64,000 nt of DNA from Siphonodentalium dalli (lineage: Eukaryota > Mollusca > Scaphopoda > Gadilida > Siphonodentaliidae): positions 4,280,001 to 4,344,000 of the forward strand of contig CP136062.1 of the NCBI GenBank assembly GCA_032622095.1, in the 5' to 3' direction. Every line of letters starts with the position of its first letter. Positions within the stretch are counted from its first letter, which is position 1. The notes below the pieces were generated by a model. The model was given only the letters and a program-made list of their open reading frames with translations. It did not search any database and was not told where the DNA came from. Below are positions 11,703 to 22,754 of the stretch, piece after piece. A program made the translations under genes and the position numbers.

Positions 11703-11724
11703 CTGCCGCGCGCGCGAGGGAGAG

Positions 11725-11755
<31 letters not shown>

Positions 11756-11780
11756 GCTATATATATATCTATATATATAT
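11703..11780. repeat. Compound microsatellite (CG)n(GA)n(TA)n
   Basis: The order is cgcgcgcg, gagagagag, then long TA runs interrupted by gct and tct. It abuts the left edge of the foldback-like element, and a matching TA run abuts the right edge. Either the element targets TA-rich DNA or the TA run is part of its end. Confidence 0.9.
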
Positions 11781-11782
11781 GA

Positions 11783-12335
11783 GATTATTAACTTCACATG
11801 GTGCGGCGCGGCCGCGAAAAGCGCGGAAAGTGCGGCAGTGGCCAGGCACGTCAGGTTTGAAGAATAGGTAGATTTTTTTTAATTTTAAATGCATCCTATT
11901 ATGTAACGAATCGACCGATAACTCCAGTTCGGGTAGCTTGATCTGAATCATAGTTGGTATGGGTATCTATGGGCAAGAACGTACTCTCTGTATTTCGTAT
12001 CGTTTTACCGCTATAATGCTTTGCCGTATACAGAGGAAGTTCGAGTTCGAGTTTAGTACAATTTATTTTTACCTGAGTTACGGGCATTTTTGAAATAGAA
12101 TTGAACAATTTTGTCAACATTTTTGGTTTGCGGCCGATAACTCTGTTTGGATTTATCGACATGAACAAAAGTTGGTATACATGTACGTACGTGTGCATTA
12201 CCTGGATCGAAATACACGACAAATTTAAATAAGGGACCGTCGAATCATTTTACACGAGTTATGGCCCTTGTTTTTACTTATAATTCTGCTGATTTTGTTA
12301 TAACATTTCTGATTTCTGACGACGATTTGGATTAT
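11783..12335 (+). repeat. Left long inverted repeat of the satellite element
   Basis: Matches the reverse complement of 18256-18774 almost end to end. Shared blocks include the GC-rich gtgcggcgcgg region, gtaacgaatcgaccgataac, agagtacgttcttgcc on the opposite strand, and tctgacgacgatttggatta. The two arms differ by small indels (for example about 11 bp near 11813) and point changes, so the element is not very recent. Confidence 0.85.
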
Positions 12336-15300
12336 GTCAAAAATCCGAGCTGCGTGTGGTGACATTCCGATAAAGGGTTAACATACGAATCAAATCACGC
12401 CCAAATTGTGTTTAGAAAACGCATATCCCGTGCACACTGGAACAAAAACCGAGCCCAATGCGCTAAAACTGATATATATGATAGTCACGAGGCCCTTGGT
12501 GACCTATATGTCAAAAATCTGAGCTGATTGTGGTGAGATTCTGATAAAGGGTTCACACACGAATCAAACTATGCCCATATTGTGTTCAGAAAACGCATAT
12601 CCCGTGCACACTGGGACGAAAACCGAGCCATATGTGCTAAAACTGATATATGTGATAAACACGTGTCCCTTGATGACCTATATGTCAAAAATCCGCGCTG
12701 CGTGTGGTGAGATTCTGATAAAGGGTTCACACACGAATCAAACCATGCCCATATTGTGTTCAGAAAACGCATATCCCGTGCACACTGGGACGAAAACCGA
12801 GCCCTATGTGCTAAAACTGATATATATATGATAAACACGTGACGCGTGATGACCTATATGTCAAAAATCCGAGCTGCGTGTGGTGAGATTCTGATAAAAG
12901 GTTAACACACGAATCAAACCATGCCCATATTGTGTTCATAAAACGCATATCCCGTGCACACTGGGACGAAAACCGAGCCATATGTGCTAAAACTGATATA
13001 TGTGATAAACACGTGACGCGTGATGACCTATATGTCAAAAATCCGAGCTGCGTGTGGTGAGATTCTGATAAAGGGTTCACACACGAATCAAACCATGCCC
13101 ATATTGTGTTCAGAAAACGCATATCCCGTGAACACTGGGATGAAAACCGAGCTCAATGCGCTAAAACTGTTATATATGATAATCACGTGACCCGCGATGA
13201 CCTATATGTCAAAAATCCGAGCTGCGTGTGGTGATATTCTGATAAAGGGTTAACATATGAATCAAATCACGCCCAAATTGTGTTCAGAAAACGCATATCC
13301 CGTGCACACTGGGACAAAAATCGAGCCCAATGCGCTAAAACTGATATATTTGATAGTCACGTGGCCCTTGATGACCTATATGTCAAAAATCTGAGCTGCG
13401 TGTGGTGAGATTCTGATAAAGGGTTCACACTCGAATCAAACCATGCCCATATTGTGTTCAGAAAACGCATATCCCGTGCACACTGGGACGAAAACCGAGC
13501 CATATGTGCTAAAACTGATATATATGATAAACACGTGTCCCGTGATGACCTATATGTCAAAAATCCGCGCTGCGTGTGGTGAGATTCTGATAAAGGGTTC
13601 ACACACGAATCAAACCATGCCCATATTGTGTTCAGAAAACGCATATCCCGTGCACACTGGGACGAAAACCGAGCCCTATGTGCTAAAACTGATATATATA
13701 TATGATAAACACGTGACGCGTGATGACCTATATGTCAAAAATCCGAGCTGCGTGTGGTGATATTCTGATAAAGGGTTAACACACGAATCAAACCATGCCC
13801 ATATTGTGTTCAGAAAACGCATATCCCGTGCACACTGGGACGAAAACCGAGCCATATGTGCTAAAACTGATATATGTGATAAACACGTGACGCGTGATGA
13901 CCTATATGTCAAAAATCCGAGCTGCGTGTGGTGAGTTTCTGATAAAGGGTTCACACACGAATCAAACCATGCCCATATTGTGTTCAGAAAACGCATATCC
14001 CGTGCACACTGGGACGAAAACCGAGCCCTATGTGCTAAAACTGATATATATATATATGATAAACACGTGACGCGTGATTACCTATATGTAAAAAATCCGA
14101 GATGCGTGTAGTGAGATTCTGATAAAGGGTTAACACACGAATCAAACCATGCCCATATTGTGTTCAAAAAACGCATATCCTGTGCACACTGGGATGAAAA
14201 CCGAGCTCAATGTGCTGAAACTGATATATGTGATAATCACGTGACGCGTGATGACCTATATGTCAAAACTCCGAGGTGCGTGTGGCGAGATTTTGATAAA
14301 TGGTTAACACACGAATCAAATAATGCCCATATTGTGTGTTCAGAAAACGCATATCCCGTGCACACTGGGATGAAATCCGAGTCTAATGCGCTAAAACTGT
14401 TATATATGATAGTCACGTGGCCCGGGATGTCCTATATGTCAAAAATCCGAGCTGCGTGTGGTGAGATTCTGATAAAGGGTTCACACACGAATCAAACCAT
14501 GCCCATATTGCGTTCAGAAAACGCATATCCCGTGCACACTGGGACGAAAACCGAGCCCAATGTGCTAAAACAGATATATATGATAAACACGTGACGCGTG
14601 ATCACCTATATGTCAACAATCCGAGCTACTTGTGGTGAGATTCTGTTAAAGGGTTAACACACGAATCAAATCATGCCCATATTGTGTTCAGAAAACGCAT
14701 ATCCCGTGTACACTGGGATGAAAAACGAGCCCAATGCGCTAAAACTGTTATACATGATAATCACGTGACCCGCGATGACCTATATGTCAAAAATCCGAGC
14801 TGCGTGTGGTGATATTCTGATAAAGGGTTAACATACGAATCAAATCACGCCCAAATTGTGTTCAGAAAACGCATATCCCGTGCACACAGGGATAACAACC
14901 GAGCCCAATGCGCTAACACAGATATATATGATAGTCACGTGGCCCTTGGTGACCTATATGTCAAAAATCTGAGCTGCGTGTGGTGAGATTCTGATAAAGG
15001 GTTCACACACGAATCAAACCATGCCCATATTGTGTTCAGAAAACGCATATCCCTAGCAAACTGGGATGAAAACCGAGCCCGATGCGCTAAAACTGTTATG
15101 TATGATAGTCACGTGGCCCGTGATGACCTATATGTCAAAAATCCGAGCTGCGTGTGGTGACATTCCGATAAAGGGTTATCATACGAATCAAATCACGCCC
15201 AAATTGTGTTCAGAAAACGCATATCCCGTGCACACTGGAACAAAAACCGAGCCCAATGCGCTAAAACTGTTATATATGATAGTCACGTGGCCCTTGGTGA

Positions 15301-18095
15301 CCTATATGTCAAAAATCCAAGCTGCGTGTGGTGAGATTCTGATAAAGAGTTAACATAAGAATCAAATCATGCTCATATTGTGTTCATAAAACGCATATCC
15401 CGTGCACATTGGGTGAAAACCTAGCCCAATGCGCTAAAACTGTTATATATGATAGTCACGTGGCCCGGGATGACCTATATGTCAAAAATCCGAGCTGCGT
15501 GTGCTGAGATTCTGATAAAGGGTTAACACACGAATCAAATCATGCTCATATTGTGATCAGTAAACGCATATCCCGTGCACACTGGGATGAAAACCGAGTC
15601 TAATGCGCGAAAACTGTTATATATGATAGTCACGTGGCCCGTGATGACCCATATGTAAACAATCCGAGCTGCGTGTAGTGAGATTCTGATAAAGGGTTAA
15701 CACACGAATCAAATCATGATCATATTGTGTTCAGAAAACGCATATCCCGTGCACACTGGGGTGAAATCCGAGCCCAATGCTCTAAAACTGTTATATATGA
15801 TAGTCACGTGGCCCGGGATGACCTATATGTAAAAAATCCGAGCTGCATGTGGTGAGATTCTGATAAAGGGTTAACACACGAATCAAATAATGATCATATT
15901 GTGTTCAGAAAACGCATATCCCGTGCATACTGGGGTGAAAACCGAGCCCAAATGTGCTAAAACTGTTATATATGATAGTCACGTGGCCCGGGCTGATCTA
16001 TATGTAAAAAATCCGAGCTGCGTGTGGTGAGATTCTGATAAAGGGTTAACACACGAATCAAATCATGATCATATTGTGTTCAGACAACGTATATCCCGTT
16101 CACACTGGGGTGAAAACCGAGCCCAATGCTCTAAAACTGTTATATATGATAGTCACGTGGCCCGGGATGACCTATATGTCAAAAATCCGAGCTGCGTGTG
16201 GTGAGATTCTGATAAAGGGTTAACACACGAATCAAACCATGCCCATATTGTGTTCAAAAAACGCATATCCCGTGCACACTGGGATGAAAACCGAGCCCAA
16301 ATGCGCTAAAACTGTTATATATGATAGTCACGTGGCCCGTGATGACCTATATGTCAAAACTCCGAGGTGCGTGTGGCGAGATTTTGATAAAGGGTTAACA
16401 CACGAATCAAACCATGCCCATATTGTGTTCAAAAAACGCATATCCCGTGCACACTGGGATGAAAACCGAGCCCAATGTGCTGAAACTGATATATGTGATA
16501 ATCACGTGACGCGTGATGACCTATATGTCAAAACTCCGAGGTACGTGTGGCGAGATTTTGATAAATGGTTAACACACGAATCAAATAATGCCCATATTGT
16601 GTGTTCAGAAAACGCATATCCCGTGCACACTGGGATGAAATCCGAGTCTAATGCGCTAAAACTGTTATATATGATAGTCACGTGGCCCGGGATGTCCTAT
16701 ATGTCAAAAATCCGAGCAGCGTGTGGTGAGATTCTGATAAAGGGTTCACACACGAATCAAACCATGCCCATATTGCGTTCAGAAAAGGCATATCCCGTGC
16801 ACACTGGGACGAAAACCGAGCCCAATGTGCTAAAACATATATATATGATAAACACGAGACGCGTGATGACCTATTTGTCAAAAATCCGAGCTGCTTGTGG
16901 TGAGATTCTGTTAAAGGGTTAACACACGAATCAAATAATGCCCATATTGTGTTCAGAAAACGCATATCCCGTGTACACTGGGATGAAAACCGAGCCCAAT
17001 GGGCTAAAACTGTTATACATGATAATCACGTGACCCGCGATGACCTATATGTCAAAAATCCGAGCTGCGTGGGGTGATATTCTGATAAAGGGTTAACATA
17101 CGAATCAAATCACGCCCAAATTGTGTTCAGAAAACGCATATCCCGTGCACACAGGGATAAAAACCGAGCCCAATGCGCTAAAACAGATATATATGATAGT
17201 CACGTGCCCCTTGGTGACCTATATGTCAAAAATCTGAGCTGCGTGTGGTGAGATTCTGATAAAGGGTTAACACAAGAATCAAACCATGCCCATATTGTGT
17301 TCAGAAAACGCATATCCCTAGCAAACTGGGATGAAAACCGAGCCCGATGCGCTAAAACTGTTATGTATGATAGTCACGTGGCCCGTGATGACCTATATGT
17401 CAAAAATCCGAGCTGCTTGTGGTGAGATTCTGATAAAGGGTTAACACAAGAATCAAATCATGCTCATATTGTGTTCATAAAACGCATATCCCGTGCACAT
17501 TGGGTGAAAACCTAGCCCAATGCGCTAAAACTGTTATATATGATAGTCACGTGGCCCGGGATGACCTATATGTCAAAAATCCGAGCTGCGTGTGGTGAGA
17601 TTCTGATAAAGGGTTAACACACGAATCAAATCATGCTCATATTGTGATCAGTAAACGCATATCCCGTGCACACTGGGATGAAAACCGAGTCTAATGCGCG
17701 AAAACTGTTATATATGATAGTCACGTGGCCCGTGATGACCCATATGTAAACAATCCGAGCTGCATGTGGTGAGATTCTGATAAAGGGTTAACACACGAAT
17801 CAAATCATGATCATATTGTGTTCAGAAAACGCATATCCCGTGCACACTGGGGTGAAAACCGAGCCCAATGCTCTAAAACTGTTATATATGATAGTCACGT
17901 GGCCCGGGATGACCTATATGTCCAAAATCCGAGCTGCGTGTGGTGAGATTCTGATAAAGGGTTAACACACGAATCAAATCATGCTCATATTGTGATCAGA
18001 AAACGCATATCCCGTGCACACTGGGATGAAAACCGAGCCCAATGCGCTAAAACTGTTATATATGATAGTCACGTGACGCGCGATGACCTATATGT
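12336..18095. repeat. 174-bp satellite A array (about 33 copies)
   Basis: Each unit starts with gtcaaaaatccgagctgcgt and contains gattctgataaagggtt, catgcccatattgtgttcag and aaaacgcatatcccgtgcac. Unit starts near 12336, 12510, 12684 and 12860 give a 174-176 bp period. Sequence variants mark a higher-order copy of about 13 units: the variant tgttcaaaaaacgca at 14161 recurs at 16426, and ccctagcaaactgg near 15050 recurs near 17313. Because 174 is 58 codons, long open frames run through units on both strands. These are artefacts of the period. Confidence 0.95.
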
Positions 18096-18255
18096 CAAAG
18101 GTGCGCGGGTGAGATTAACACGCTAATTAAACCGATGTCAATGCTGACTGTATGTCGGAAAATGTTGTAACGTAGGTAAAAATAATTGGACGGAACCCTT
18201 ATTCGACGAACTTGGCAAGTTGGCTGTTTAGCTGGTGAACTTTGGTTCAGTTCAA

Positions 18256-18773
18256 ATAATCCAAATCGTCGTCAGAAATCAGAAATGTTAACAAAATCAG
18301 CAGAATTATAAGTAAAAACAAGGGCCATAACTCGTGTAAAATGATTCAACGGTCCCTTATTTAAATTTGTCGTGTATTTCCATCCAGGTAGTGCACACGT
18401 ACGTATACCAACTTTTGTTCATGTCGATAAATTCAAACAGAGTTAACGGCCGCAAACCAAAAATGTTGACAAAAGTCAAAAATGCCCGTAACTCATGTAA
18501 AAATAAATTGTACTAAACTCGCTCTCGAACTTCCCCTGTATACGGCAAAACATTATAGCGGTAAAACGATACAGAGAGTACGTTCTTGCCCGTAGATACA
18601 CATACCAACTATGATTCAGATCAAGCTACCCGAACTGGAGTTATCGGTCGATTCATTACATAATAGGGTGCATTTAAAATAAAAAAAAATCGCAGTTTAC
18701 CTATTCTTCAAACCTGACGTGCATGGCCACTGCCGCACTTTCCGCGCCGCGCCGCACCATGTGAAGTTAATAA

Positions 18774-18774
<1 letters not shown>
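18256..18774 (-). repeat. Right long inverted repeat of the satellite element
   Basis: Reverse-orientation partner of 11783-12335. It runs from ataatccaaatcgtcgtcag to gaagttaataatc and is followed by a (TA)n run at 18775-18816. Confidence 0.85.
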
Positions 18775-18818
<44 letters not shown>

Positions 18819-18834
18819 TAGAAGGTGACCCGAC

Positions 18835-19360
18835 TTCGTCCGGGCTTTGACCTTGAATTGTCCATTTTGAAGGTCAAGGTCAAGTGGGGTAACGATTTGA
18901 CCAGTCCAAAACACTGCCCGGACAAAAGTACCCGACAAACGTGCCCGTCGAAATCCATCCGGTTTTACCCGATTTGACCTTGAATTGATCATTTTGAAGG
19001 TCAAGGTCTGGTCGGGGTCACGATTGGACCCGTCCAAAACAATCGGTGAACAAAAGTAACCCAACGTATCAAATTTCGTCGAAATCCCATCAAAATTGGC
19101 GATTTGACCTTGAAGTTACACGATTTCAAGGTCAAGGTCACGTCGCACGGGCAAATGAATATGCTTATGAGACTCGCCATAAGAAAGTACCCCCCACATA
19201 CCAAGTTTCATCGAAATCCCGTGATATTCGGGCGTTTGACCTTGAAATGACCCGATTTCAAGGTCAAGGTGACGTCGCACGGACAAATTAATATGCCTAT
19301 GTTCGTCCCCGGCCGAAAATACCCCCACATACCAAGTTTCATCGAAATCGGTTGGGACGT
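18835..19360. repeat. ~130-bp tandem units, each with an AGGTCA palindrome
   Basis: Four diverged units of about 127-132 bp each contain tttgaccttgaa, a spacer of about 10-12 bp, then a ttcaaggtcaaggtca-like string. The palindromes are at 18846-18882, 18973-19008, 19103-19140 and 19235-19272. Between them are conserved phrases such as cacataccaagtttcatcga and cgtcgcacggacaaat. The block ends in ggacgttttcgagttcatcg before a CA/GACA microsatellite. Minus-strand frames across it carry no recognisable domain. Confidence 0.8.
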
Positions 19361-19377
19361 TTTCGAGTTCATCGCGA

Positions 19378-19415
19378 ACACACACACAGACACACAGACA
19401 CACAGACAGACAGAT
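19378..19415. repeat. CA/GACA microsatellite
   Basis: A cacacacagacacacagaca run ending in gacagacag. It forms the tail of the preceding repeat block. Confidence 0.9.
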
Positions 19416-20414
19416 CTTCCAAAATATATAATAGATTTCGTTAGTCAAACGCGCCCCGCGCCCAGCCGCGATCGGCGCGATCTGGTAACGTACATATATA
19501 CGCGCGTTCACATACGTTACTCTATCGAACTATCGCGACCATTTAATACGGGGACGTATCACCTCATATGGGGTATGTTTTAAACAGGGATGTGTCAAAT
19601 GAAATGTGGGCTCTATGTTGGGGGGGGGGCATTGTCTTATATTACATTGATAAATACTCGGAAATGAAGACTTTATTGGGTAGGAACTCTTCTATGTATC
19701 ACAGATGTGGGTGTGTGGGGGGGGGGGGGGGGGGGGGCTCTAGTGTTTAATTCAGGAACGTAACAAAATTGGTACACTGTGCGCCGGGGTATTGTTTTCT
19801 ATACGTGTACAACCATCGCAAATGTCCATTTTGTGTTGGGTCATACTCATGTTTGATACAAGGACACATTAGCGGTAATGGTTTATCTGGGGCTATATAT
19901 ATTTAATGCAGTGTTGTATTACTGGAAATGGGGGCACTATTTGTGGGGAGGGTAGCAATTCCGTTCGACAAGAGAGTGAATACTTGAAAGGAAGCCTGTG
20001 TTTTGAATGGGAGCGCTTCTATTTTATGTAGGGATGTATAATTGGGTTTATGACCGCGGCTTTCTAATACAGGGAAGGTAGTACCATAATTATGGTCCGG
20101 AAATGGGGGTCTATGGGGGGGATACTTTCTGTTACATTGATAAATAATTAGAAATAAGTGTTTTGGGCAGGAACGTTTCTATTTAATACAGGGCTATGTG
20201 TTTGTAGGGGCGAACAACTATTTAATGCATGGGTGTATTTGACAGAAATGACTACTTTGCATTGGGGCATACTTATGTTGGACACAAGGACCGGGAATGG
20301 AGTCTGTGGGGCTTACTTATAATTAAGGCAGTGGTGTGATAACGGAAATACGGGCTCAATGTTGGGGATGGTAATGCATTTTACTGCATGGATGAATACC
20401 TGGAAATGTATTTC
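19416..20414. repeat. Degenerate poly-G-containing repeats
   Basis: Loosely repeated phrases (acattgataaatac followed by ggaaatga; ttctatttaatacaggg; ggaaatgggggctat) recur several times with heavy divergence. Poly-G runs occur at about 19620-19629 and 19717-19737. A simple period could not be fixed by eye. No gene is supported. Confidence 0.5.
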
Positions 20415-20700
20415 ACCACCTACGCATGCACAACTGTGGGTCGTAAAGTTAAGTTATTTGAGTAGGTCTATCATCCACGCACCTAGAATTGATGGACGCT
20501 ACTGTCATTTTCAATACTATAATTTAATCACGTAATTTCATGGTACTGGAGCATATGGAGCTACATTGCACCACCCACCCACATCTAAGAGTCATAAAGT
20601 GCAGTTATTTGGGCTGTACCCAACCCAAGCATCTAAAGATGATGGGACGCAGCTGGGATTTCCAGAAAGATGTGCCCACAGGATCAGATACTACACTGAC
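20415..20700 (+). repeat. Orphan satellite-B-like monomers
   Basis: About two diverged monomers match the 45446-54159 satellite. Shared blocks are the attgcaccac region, gtcataaagtgcagttattt, catctaaagatgatgggacg and cagctgggattt, followed by a ggatcagatacta-like end. The first monomer (20415-20530) is much more decayed than the second. Confidence 0.75.
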
Positions 20701-20711
20701 AATAAATTCGG

Positions 20712-20775
20712 TTTTTATTGGTATTGATCAATACCAAATCTGATTCCCTTGGTTTTGATCAAAACCAAATCTGAA
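20712..20775. repeat. Paired perfect 16-bp palindromes around GATC
   Basis: GGTATTGATCAATACC near 20721 and GGTTTTGATCAAAACC near 20752 are both perfect palindromes. The second is the same motif that is repeated at 45176-45371. Here it directly follows satellite-B-like monomers, and at 45 kb it directly precedes the satellite-B array. Confidence 0.8.
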
Positions 20776-21251
20776 TCACTTGGTTATGAGGACATGTTCA
20801 ATACCATGTTCAATACCATATATAGTCTTCAAGAGTTATCGTTACTGTTTCCGTGGATCACACGGCCAGATTGGAGGTCGCCATTTTATTTCGAAGCGAC
20901 TGAAACACATTCTAGTGTTAAAATCACAGCAAATAACTTAGACTGGTTCAATGGGGTGATCACAGATATGTTTCATGATGGCCGGACAATCTTATCTTCG
21001 GGAATCTTGACATGTATGTATCTACAAACTTTTAATTATAGGATGCTTTCGGTTTCGACTTCAACTTTACACGAAATCTTCACACATATTTTGTATCAGC
21101 ACAAAAGCTCATATATGGGCACCAACACGATAGAGAAGTGACAGAACATTTCAAACTCAACAAATAAGATTATGCCTTTGTCAATGGATAAGAGATAAAA
21201 CAAATTCATCTAAAAGACTTCAAGTTGAAAAATAAATTTCTCAGTAAATCA
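20776..21251. other. Stretch with one unsupported open frame
   Basis: A 130-codon frame (20749-21141, plus) starts inside the palindrome repeat. It has ordinary composition but no recognisable domain, signal peptide or splice context. I do not call it a gene. Confidence 0.3.
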
Positions 21252-22754
21252 GGGGGGGGGGGGGGGGGGGGGGGGTCGGAAATTTTTTCCAGGCACGTAT
21301 GATCATTTTAATTTTTTCCGGCCACAGGGTACCCACCCACCCAATTTCTTCCGTTTCTGGCCTTTTTTCCAGGCAATTTTGGACACCCCACCCTTTTTGT
21401 CCGTTTCAGGAAAGTTTTTTCCGGTCAGTTTTTGACACCCACCCCCCTTAAATTTGAGAAAAATTATCAATTGATCAACCAAATAGCTGATTATCCTGCA
21501 TTATCATAATTTATTGCGCTATATTTGAATAGAACAGTGCATAATGAGATAACTATACTATTTGAATTTATCATATAAGTGTCATTAATCAAGAAATGTG
21601 TCAACATAATCACATTTCTAGGGATATATAGGCAGAGTGCCAAGGTTTTTTATTAACATTCATTTTCATAATATATAGTCACATGATCTAGTCACATAAT
21701 CACATTTGAGTATTCTACAGAATACATGGTACCGGTACAACAAATTTCAGATTATTTGATATTTTGATATTTGCTATGTGATATACAGTAATGCCCTAAT
21801 TAATCGACTCCATAACCACAGCAGAATAATGGGTAATTTAATTTTAATTTCCGACTAAATCCGAAAAAATTACCCATTATTCTGCTGTGGTTATGGAGTC
21901 GTTTAATTTGGGCATTACTGTATTGCTGGAATCAAATTGTTTATCAAAAACATGTGGAAATACAACTGTTCATCCCAGTTCATCCCAGTTTGAAGAATAA
22001 TGCTAATACCAAACATAACCATGATATACATACGTGACTCTTCTTGGGGCATCTCAGAAACCAGAACTGAGGAAACATGTTATAGCGTGTAATGGCAGGC
22101 TGGTAGCCACTGCCTGAAGTAATAGGCTTCGTAATAATTGGGAATAATATGGATGGATAGCCCAATTTCACTTCTTTTTTGCTCACGATATCAGTGACAA
22201 TACAATCTTCGTTACTGTGATTAACATTACAAGCTGATCCACATTAACATGGAAAACAATGTGAAATTGTTCAAGCTGGCCCGACTGGTCTTCAATTTAT
22301 TTGTTAAGATTTTGTTTTACGTTGTCAAAAGTCTATTTTATTCCATTATTTATTATATCTTTATTTCCAAGTCACATATGGTCAAGTGTGCTTTCATTTT
22401 ATTGCTTATTTTCAGCTGAGTTCTGCATAGTTATTCTTATTTTGCTGTATCAGTAGATGGAATCCTGATTAAATTTTATTTTTTCCAATAGCGCAGTGTA
22501 ATTCTATCAAGTTGAATTTGGGTTATTGTTGGCCATTGTGCAACTGATCCAACTTCTGATAACCTCTATATGTAGTATAGCATTAGTATTAACTATATAT
22601 GACCTGTTTCTGTTCAAAACACATCAAAATAAGACTCAATAGCAGGAATGGAAAAAAAATTTGGCATATGGAAAAAAACTGTTTTTTAGACCCAAGAGAC
22701 ACCCACCCACCCCATCATACGTGCCTGAAAATTTTTCCGACCCCCCCCCCCCCC
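21252..22754. mobile_element. 1.5-kb element with poly-G/poly-C terminal inverted repeats
   Basis: The left end is about 24 G followed by tcggaaattttttccaggca and cgtatgat. The right end is atcatacgtgcctgaaaatt, tttccga and 14 C. Flanking strings on both sides are also inverted (aaatttctcag outside left, ctgagtaaattt outside right). The interior is AT-rich with no transposase-size frame, and it hosts a small hairpin MITE (21787-21922). A degraded relative appears at 40516-41313. The long homopolymer inside a terminal repeat is odd and may be affected by sequencing error. Confidence 0.75.
21787..21922. mobile_element. Hairpin MITE with TA flanks (Tc1/mariner-like)
   Basis: Arms of about 56 bp are almost perfect reverse complements: cagtaatgccctaattaatc and ctccataaccacagcagaat on the left, attctgctgtggttatggag and gggcattactg on the right. 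The ~20-bp loop is AT-rich. TA lies directly outside both ends, which fits the TA target duplication of the Tc1/mariner superfamily. It sits inside the poly-G element, so it inserted later. Confidence 0.8.

Larger units (their letters stand above)
11781..18816. mobile_element. Foldback-like element: long inverted repeats around a satellite array
   Basis: About 7 kb in total. The inverted repeats 11783-12335 and 18256-18774 begin at their outer edges with gattattaacttcacatggt and run inward for about 520-550 bp. Both switch near the satellite boundary at atttggattat. Between them are roughly 33 head-to-tail units of a 174-bp satellite. TA microsatellites flank both outer edges. No transposase gene is visible, so if mobile it would need a helper. 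The architecture resembles foldback-type elements but has the tandem array in the core rather than in the arms. Confidence 0.7.

Noticed and set aside
12571-16965. Many long ORFs on both strands in satellite A
   Set aside because: The unit is 174 bp (58 codons), so any stop-free phase persists. Both strands are open with the same repeated peptides and no domain.
20749-21141. 130-codon ORF as a gene
   Set aside because: It starts inside a palindromic repeat, has no recognised domain or splice context, and lies in repeat-rich sequence.
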